Assembly: GCA_002440045.1 (NCBI GenBank)
Contig: DJRI01000008.1
Span: 6,695-16,023 of the forward strand
Source: Ruminococcaceae bacterium UBA6364
Lineage (GTDB): Bacteria > Bacillota > Clostridia > Oscillospirales > Acutalibacteraceae
Direction: 5' to 3'
Length of the DNA: 9,329 nucleotides
Of this stretch, positions 6,772-9,329 are shown one piece after another. Made by a program: the position numbers and the translations under genes. Under the pieces are notes generated by a model. The model saw nothing but the letters and a program-made list of their open reading frames with translations, searched no databases and was not told where the DNA came from. The first letter of the stretch is position 1, and every line of letters begins with the position of its first letter.

Positions 6772-7518
6772 TTAAGTCTTGATAAGAGTTAAGCCCTTGC
6801 TTTCGAGAGCATTTTTTAAAACTGATACGTCGTCAGCCGAAACAAAAGCGTCGGTTACGGTATATTCTTTGCCGAGCTTTTGCCATTTTTCTTTGCCGAA
6901 TTCGTGATAGGTGAGTATTTCAAAGAAAAGCGCGTCGCTTTCGCTTCGATTTTTTAATTCACATAGCCTTTCTGAAAACAGCTCTGCGTTTTTTTCGCCC
7001 GAATTAAAGCCCTTTATAAGCGGAATGCGCACAAGAAGCGGCTTTTTTGTTTTTGCGCGGGCAAGAAGATTTGAAAATACGGTTTCTTCATCTGCGCCCG
7101 TAACATGCTTTAACGCGTCTTTATCGGCGGATTTGAAGTCGGCAATCATATAATCGACTTCAAAGTAAAGCGGCAAGACGTTTTTAAGCGAAGCGTTGGT
7201 TTCTATTGCCGTGTGAATACCGCTTTCTTTTAAAAGCAAAACGGTTTTTAAAAGAGCGTCGTGCTGCAGCGCGCATTCGCCGCCCGTAAAAGTAACGCCG
7301 CCGCCGTCAAAAAACATCATTTTGCAGCTTTCGGCTTCCTTTTGAATGTCGCGTGGCGTTAATGCGGTCACTCCGGGTCGCCTTGTCATTCCTTCGGGAT
7401 TTGAACACCACGGGCAAAAAAGGTTGCAGCCCGAAAGGTGAAAAACAAGCCTGTTTCCCGGTCCGTCCTGAGAAAAGTTAAAGCCCTTTTGAAATATATA
7501 AATATGTTCATTTTCCAA
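6772..7518 (-). CDS. Radical SAM glycyl radical enzyme activating enzyme (short form)
   Basis: This protein (248 residues from the proposed start) uses S-adenosylmethionine and a [4Fe-4S] cluster to abstract hydrogen from the GRE glycine. It shows DGPGNR at 18-23, the radical SAM motif CNLFCPWC (Cys31, Cys35, Cys38), CSNPEG, the SAM-binding TFTGGEC near 77-82, IETNA, DFKSAD, VRIPLIKGFN, and the C-terminal LTYHEFGKEKWQKLG seen throughout GRE activases. No ferredoxin-type insert with extra cysteine clusters follows CSNPEG, so it is the short PflA-like architecture. The start is uncertain: the frame runs up to a GTG at 7554, but a good promoter predicts transcription starting near 7552, which would exclude that GTG. 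TTG at 7518, with a weak GGTG 7 nt upstream, gives the N-terminal length usual for the family; GTG at 7533 is another option. It is the first gene of the operon, upstream of its GRE, and activates that protein. Confidence 0.9.
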   Translation of the reverse strand: MENEHIYIFQKGFNFSQDGPGNRLVFHLSGCNLFCPWCSNPEGMTRRPGVTALTPRDIQKEAESCKMMFFDGGGVTFTGGECALQHDALLKTVLLLKESGIHTAIETNASLKNVLPLYFEVDYMIADFKSADKDALKHVTGADEETVFSNLLARAKTKKPLLVRIPLIKGFNSGEKNAELFSERLCELKNRSESDALFFEILTYHEFGKEKWQKLGKEYTVTDAFVSADDVSVLKNALESKGLTLIKT

Positions 7519-7540
7519 GCGGCAGCACCACACATTCGGT

Positions 7541-7556
7541 ATGTAAATATACACAT
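7541..7556. promoter_or_regulatory. Candidate operator: imperfect palindrome at the operon transcription start
   Basis: ATGTAAATATACACAT equals its own reverse complement at 12 of 16 positions, with ATGT/ACAT arms and an ATAT centre. It covers the predicted +1 of the minus-strand operon, just downstream of its -10 box, where a repressor would block initiation. The regulator is not encoded in the window. AT-rich DNA makes chance palindromes common, so this is tentative. Confidence 0.35.
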
Positions 7557-7558
7557 TA

Positions 7559-7587
7559 ATTTTACACTAAACAGCGCGTATTTGCAA
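7559..7587 (-). promoter_or_regulatory. Sigma-A-type promoter of the minus-strand GRE operon
   Basis: On the minus strand, TTGCAA (7587-7582) is the -35 box and TAAAAT (7564-7559) the -10 box, separated by exactly 17 nt. Matches are 5/6 to TTGACA and 5/6 to TATAAT. Transcription would begin near 7552, about 33 nt before the proposed TTG start of the activase. All six downstream minus-strand genes could be read from this promoter, as no terminator is visible between them. Confidence 0.65.
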
Positions 7588-7628
7588 GAAAAAAACATCG
7601 TTCGGGTTACTAATTTGCTTTGCGTCTT

Positions 7629-7645
7629 TTGGTTAATATGACCAA
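7629..7645. promoter_or_regulatory. Candidate operator between the divergent promoters
   Basis: TTGGTTAATATGACCAA has perfect 5-bp inverted arms (TTGGT/ACCAA) around a 7-nt spacer. It sits midway between the two promoters: 42 nt from the minus-strand -35 box and 20 nt from the plus-strand -35 box. This position would suit a dimeric regulator that acts on one or both. Weak evidence by itself. Confidence 0.35.
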
Positions 7646-7668
7646 GGCGGAAATGAGCTTTAGCCTTG
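7643..7668. repeat. Inverted repeat CAAGGC/GCCTTG overlapping the plus-strand -35 region
   Basis: CAAGGC (7643-7648) and GCCTTG (7663-7668) are exact 6-bp inverted arms with a 14-nt spacer. The right arm includes the first bases of the plus-strand -35 box, and the left arm overlaps the TTGGT/ACCAA repeat. It may be a second regulator site or a chance match. Confidence 0.3.
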
Positions 7669-7694
7669 TAAAATCTTTTTCTGTGTGTTAAAAT
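7666..7694 (+). promoter_or_regulatory. Extended -10 promoter of the alpha/beta-hydrolase gene
   Basis: TTGTAA (7666-7671) is a -35 box with 4/6 matches. It is followed after 17 nt by TAAAAT (7689-7694), 5/6 matches, preceded by TGT (7686-7688), which is an extended -10 element. Transcription would begin near 7701, leaving a leader of only about 15 nt that carries AAAGGAGG (7701-7708), 7 nt before the ATG. The leader is very short, so a regulatory 5' UTR is unlikely. Confidence 0.6.
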
Positions 7695-7715
7695 CAATAA
7701 AAAGGAGGCAGAGGT

Positions 7716-9269
7716 ATGAGTGAATGTAATTGCGGATATTATCCGACGGTGGTAATCCCCGGGATAGGACAGTCAAAAACAGCCCTTTATTCAGCCGACG
7801 GCAAAATGCTTAAAACGGCGTGGCCTGTTGATATAGACGGCAAAAAGCTTTTAAAGGCTCTTTCTTTTCAGGCTTTTAAAACGGTTATGACGGGTGACGA
7901 CTCAAAGCTTTTAGAAAAGCTTAAAGAGCTTGTCGCGCAAGAGGTTTCGGCGCTTAAGGTTAATTCCGAGGGTGTGCCGAACCCGTTTTTAAAACCTGTC
8001 GATTATGACAGAAAGCCCCTTTCTTTATGCAGTGAGGACGATAAGCGCTACATATACAAAATGGTGCCTATGAAAGATGTTGCCGAAATAATAGGCGAAG
8101 ACAGGCTTTTCTTTTTTGCTTACAATTCTTTCGGTCAGCCTTATGAGACGGCAAAGGCGCTTGACAGCTATATTCAAAATGTAAAGCGGCTTACAGGTTC
8201 AGACAAGGTTAACTTAGTCCCCGTAAGCCTCGGCGGCTCTGTAGCGACGGCGTATTTTGACGCATACAAAGAAAGAGACGATATTCACAGGGTCTGCTAT
8301 TTTGTGCCCGCCGTGAACGGTTCAAGCATTGTTTCGGATGTATTTTTAAATAACCTCGACCTTTCAGAGCCTCTTTCGCTTTTTGAAATTCTTTTAGGCA
8401 AAAAAGACGCAAAAATGCTCGAAAAATTCTCCGAGCATTTGCCGAAAGGCGAGCTTGAACGCGTCGCAAGTACGCTTATCGAAGCGGTTTTTGAAAACAT
8501 AATCGTAAATTGCCCCGCAATGTGGGCTATTCTCCCGCGCGAAAAATACAAAGAAGCCGCCGAAAAATACCTTTGCGGCTATGGCAAGGGTACGCTTAAA
8601 GCCAAAACCGAAAGGTATTTCAGGGCGCAAAAGAGATATGAAGAAATTCTTTTGGAGCAAGAGAAAAAGGGAGTTGAGTTTTTCTCGATATGCGGCTACG
8701 GCAGAGAGCTTTTGCCGTTTGTAAAAAGCAAAAGAGTAAATTCCGACTCGGTTGTCGATTTTTCTTCGGCTTCTTTGGGCGGCACAGCCGCGCCGTGCGG
8801 CGAAAAGCTTAACGGGCGCGCGGATTTAAAGCGAAACTGTAACGATTTGTCGCATAACCACGTTTCGCCCGACGGCACGGCAGACGTTTCAACCTCGCTT
8901 TTCCCCGAAAGGGTGTTCTGCTTTAAAAACCAACAGCACGACGACACGGCTTATAACGACGTTGCAATGGCTGTTGCAAAAAGAATACTTACAGACGAAA
9001 GCTTTAAAGACGTTTATTCGGACGCGCGTTTTCCGCAGTTTAACGGCTCGCGCAATACGGGAAAAATCGCATACAGGCTTTTGCCCGAAGCGTATGAGCT
9101 TTTAAAACTCGACCTTCACGAGAGTGTAAGAAAAGAGCTTGAAGAAGCAGTAAAGGAAGCGCAGGATATTTTCGGCGACACAATAGTAGAAAACGGCGAA
9201 AAAGCCGACAACGCCGCTTTGCGCCTTGAGAGCGCTGTAAGAGAAGCTACGCCCGATTTGCGAAAATAA
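7716..9269 (+). CDS. Alpha/beta-hydrolase-like protein (lipase/LCAT-like), function unknown
   Basis: The 517-residue cytosolic protein looks like a serine hydrolase of the alpha/beta fold. TVVIPGIGQS (11-20) starts almost at the N-terminus and fits the first core strand and oxyanion loop. NLVPVSLGGS gives a nucleophile elbow at Ser171 in P-V-S-L-G, with Pro in place of the usual first Gly of GxSxG. SPDGTADVSTSLFP supplies a candidate Asp386, and KNQQHDD supplies His408, in an order and context reminiscent of LCAT-type acyltransferases and lipases. The long gap between Ser and Asp probably holds a lid domain. The C-terminal 60 residues are charged and helical. No signal peptide or membrane helix is seen, so a secreted lipase is unlikely; the substrate may be a cytosolic or membrane-leaflet ester. 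The ATG has AAAGGAGG 7 nt upstream. It is transcribed away from the GRE operon, so a shared function is not implied. Confidence 0.72.
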   Translation: MSECNCGYYPTVVIPGIGQSKTALYSADGKMLKTAWPVDIDGKKLLKALSFQAFKTVMTGDDSKLLEKLKELVAQEVSALKVNSEGVPNPFLKPVDYDRKPLSLCSEDDKRYIYKMVPMKDVAEIIGEDRLFFFAYNSFGQPYETAKALDSYIQNVKRLTGSDKVNLVPVSLGGSVATAYFDAYKERDDIHRVCYFVPAVNGSSIVSDVFLNNLDLSEPLSLFEILLGKKDAKMLEKFSEHLPKGELERVASTLIEAVFENIIVNCPAMWAILPREKYKEAAEKYLCGYGKGTLKAKTERYFRAQKRYEEILLEQEKKGVEFFSICGYGRELLPFVKSKRVNSDSVVDFSSASLGGTAAPCGEKLNGRADLKRNCNDLSHNHVSPDGTADVSTSLFPERVFCFKNQQHDDTAYNDVAMAVAKRILTDESFKDVYSDARFPQFNGSRNTGKIAYRLLPEAYELLKLDLHESVRKELEEAVKEAQDIFGDTIVENGEKADNAALRLESAVREATPDLRK

Positions 9270-9321
9270 AAAATGGGCTGTAAAAAAGTTCGGACCGCAA
9301 AAAGCAAAAAAAGGATAACTG

Positions 9322-9329
9322 ATGCTTTT
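9322..9329 (+). CDS. Possible start of a further plus-strand gene (cut by window end)
   Basis: AAGGA (9311-9315) lies 6 nt before an ATG at 9322, 52 nt after the hydrolase stop, and only two full codons plus two bases fit before the window ends. An alternative in-frame reading begins at ATG 9273 and stays open to the end, but it has no ribosome site. No terminator is visible after the hydrolase gene, so a second gene in the same transcript is plausible. Nothing can be said of the product. Confidence 0.3.

Noticed and set aside
66..7518. Bacterial microcompartment locus
   Set aside because: No shell-protein gene is present and the GRE has no N-terminal targeting extension, so a microcompartment-bound GRE is not supported.
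7438..7641. 67-codon plus-strand frame in the divergent region
   Set aside because: It overlaps the activase 5' end and the minus-strand promoter, with no convincing ribosome site; probably chance.
7386..7697. 103-codon minus-strand frame upstream of and overlapping the activase
   Set aside because: It runs through the promoter region and overlaps the conserved activase N-terminus in another frame; the translation has no plausible leader or domain.
9273..9329. Gene start at ATG 9273, open to the window end
   Set aside because: No ribosome site precedes it and the short peptide is Lys-rich only because of A-rich DNA; ATG 9322 has the better upstream signal.

Overview
The window looks like a chromosomal segment of an anaerobic, low-to-mid GC Firmicute, probably a gut-type clostridium. 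This is inferred from an oxygen-sensitive glycyl radical enzyme with its activase, strong AGGAGG/GAGGTG ribosome binding sites, AT-rich intergenic DNA and dense same-strand gene packing. The genus cannot be named from the sequence alone. No rRNA, tRNA, CRISPR array, transposase or phage gene was seen.

Layout: positions 1-65 hold a tandem heptamer repeat and a short GC-rich hairpin. Positions 66-7518 are a six-gene, tightly packed minus-strand operon, transcribed right to left: radical-SAM glycyl radical enzyme activase, glycyl radical enzyme (GRE), FGGY-family sugar kinase (sedoheptulokinase-like), divergent class I mannose-6-phosphate-isomerase-like zinc enzyme, a TPR-like protein with a Glu/Lys/Ala tail, and a cytosolic metallophosphoesterase. 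Gaps are 9-27 nt, and at three junctions the Shine-Dalgarno sequence touches or overlaps the upstream stop codon. Positions about 7519-7715 are a divergent regulatory region with two convincing sigma-A-type promoters (both with 17-nt spacers ending in TAAAAT) and several inverted repeats. Positions 7716-9269 (plus strand) encode a 517-residue alpha/beta-hydrolase-like protein. A start codon for a further plus-strand gene may lie at the very end.

How the genes may work together (inference): the activase installs the glycyl radical on the GRE. The GRE has the Cys-X-Glu active-site loop of dehydratase/C-O-lyase types, not the Cys-Cys pair of pyruvate formate-lyase. With a sugar kinase and a sugar-phosphate-isomerase-like protein encoded directly after it, the best hypothesis is a radical-mediated pathway for a phosphorylated sugar, anhydrosugar or polyol. 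This is analogous to, but not demonstrably the same as, the E. coli YbiW/PflD anhydrohexitol-6-phosphate ring-opening lyases. No transporter, aldolase, alcohol dehydrogenase or microcompartment shell gene is present here, so the substrate and the rest of the pathway remain open. This operon is the candidate undescribed system in the window.
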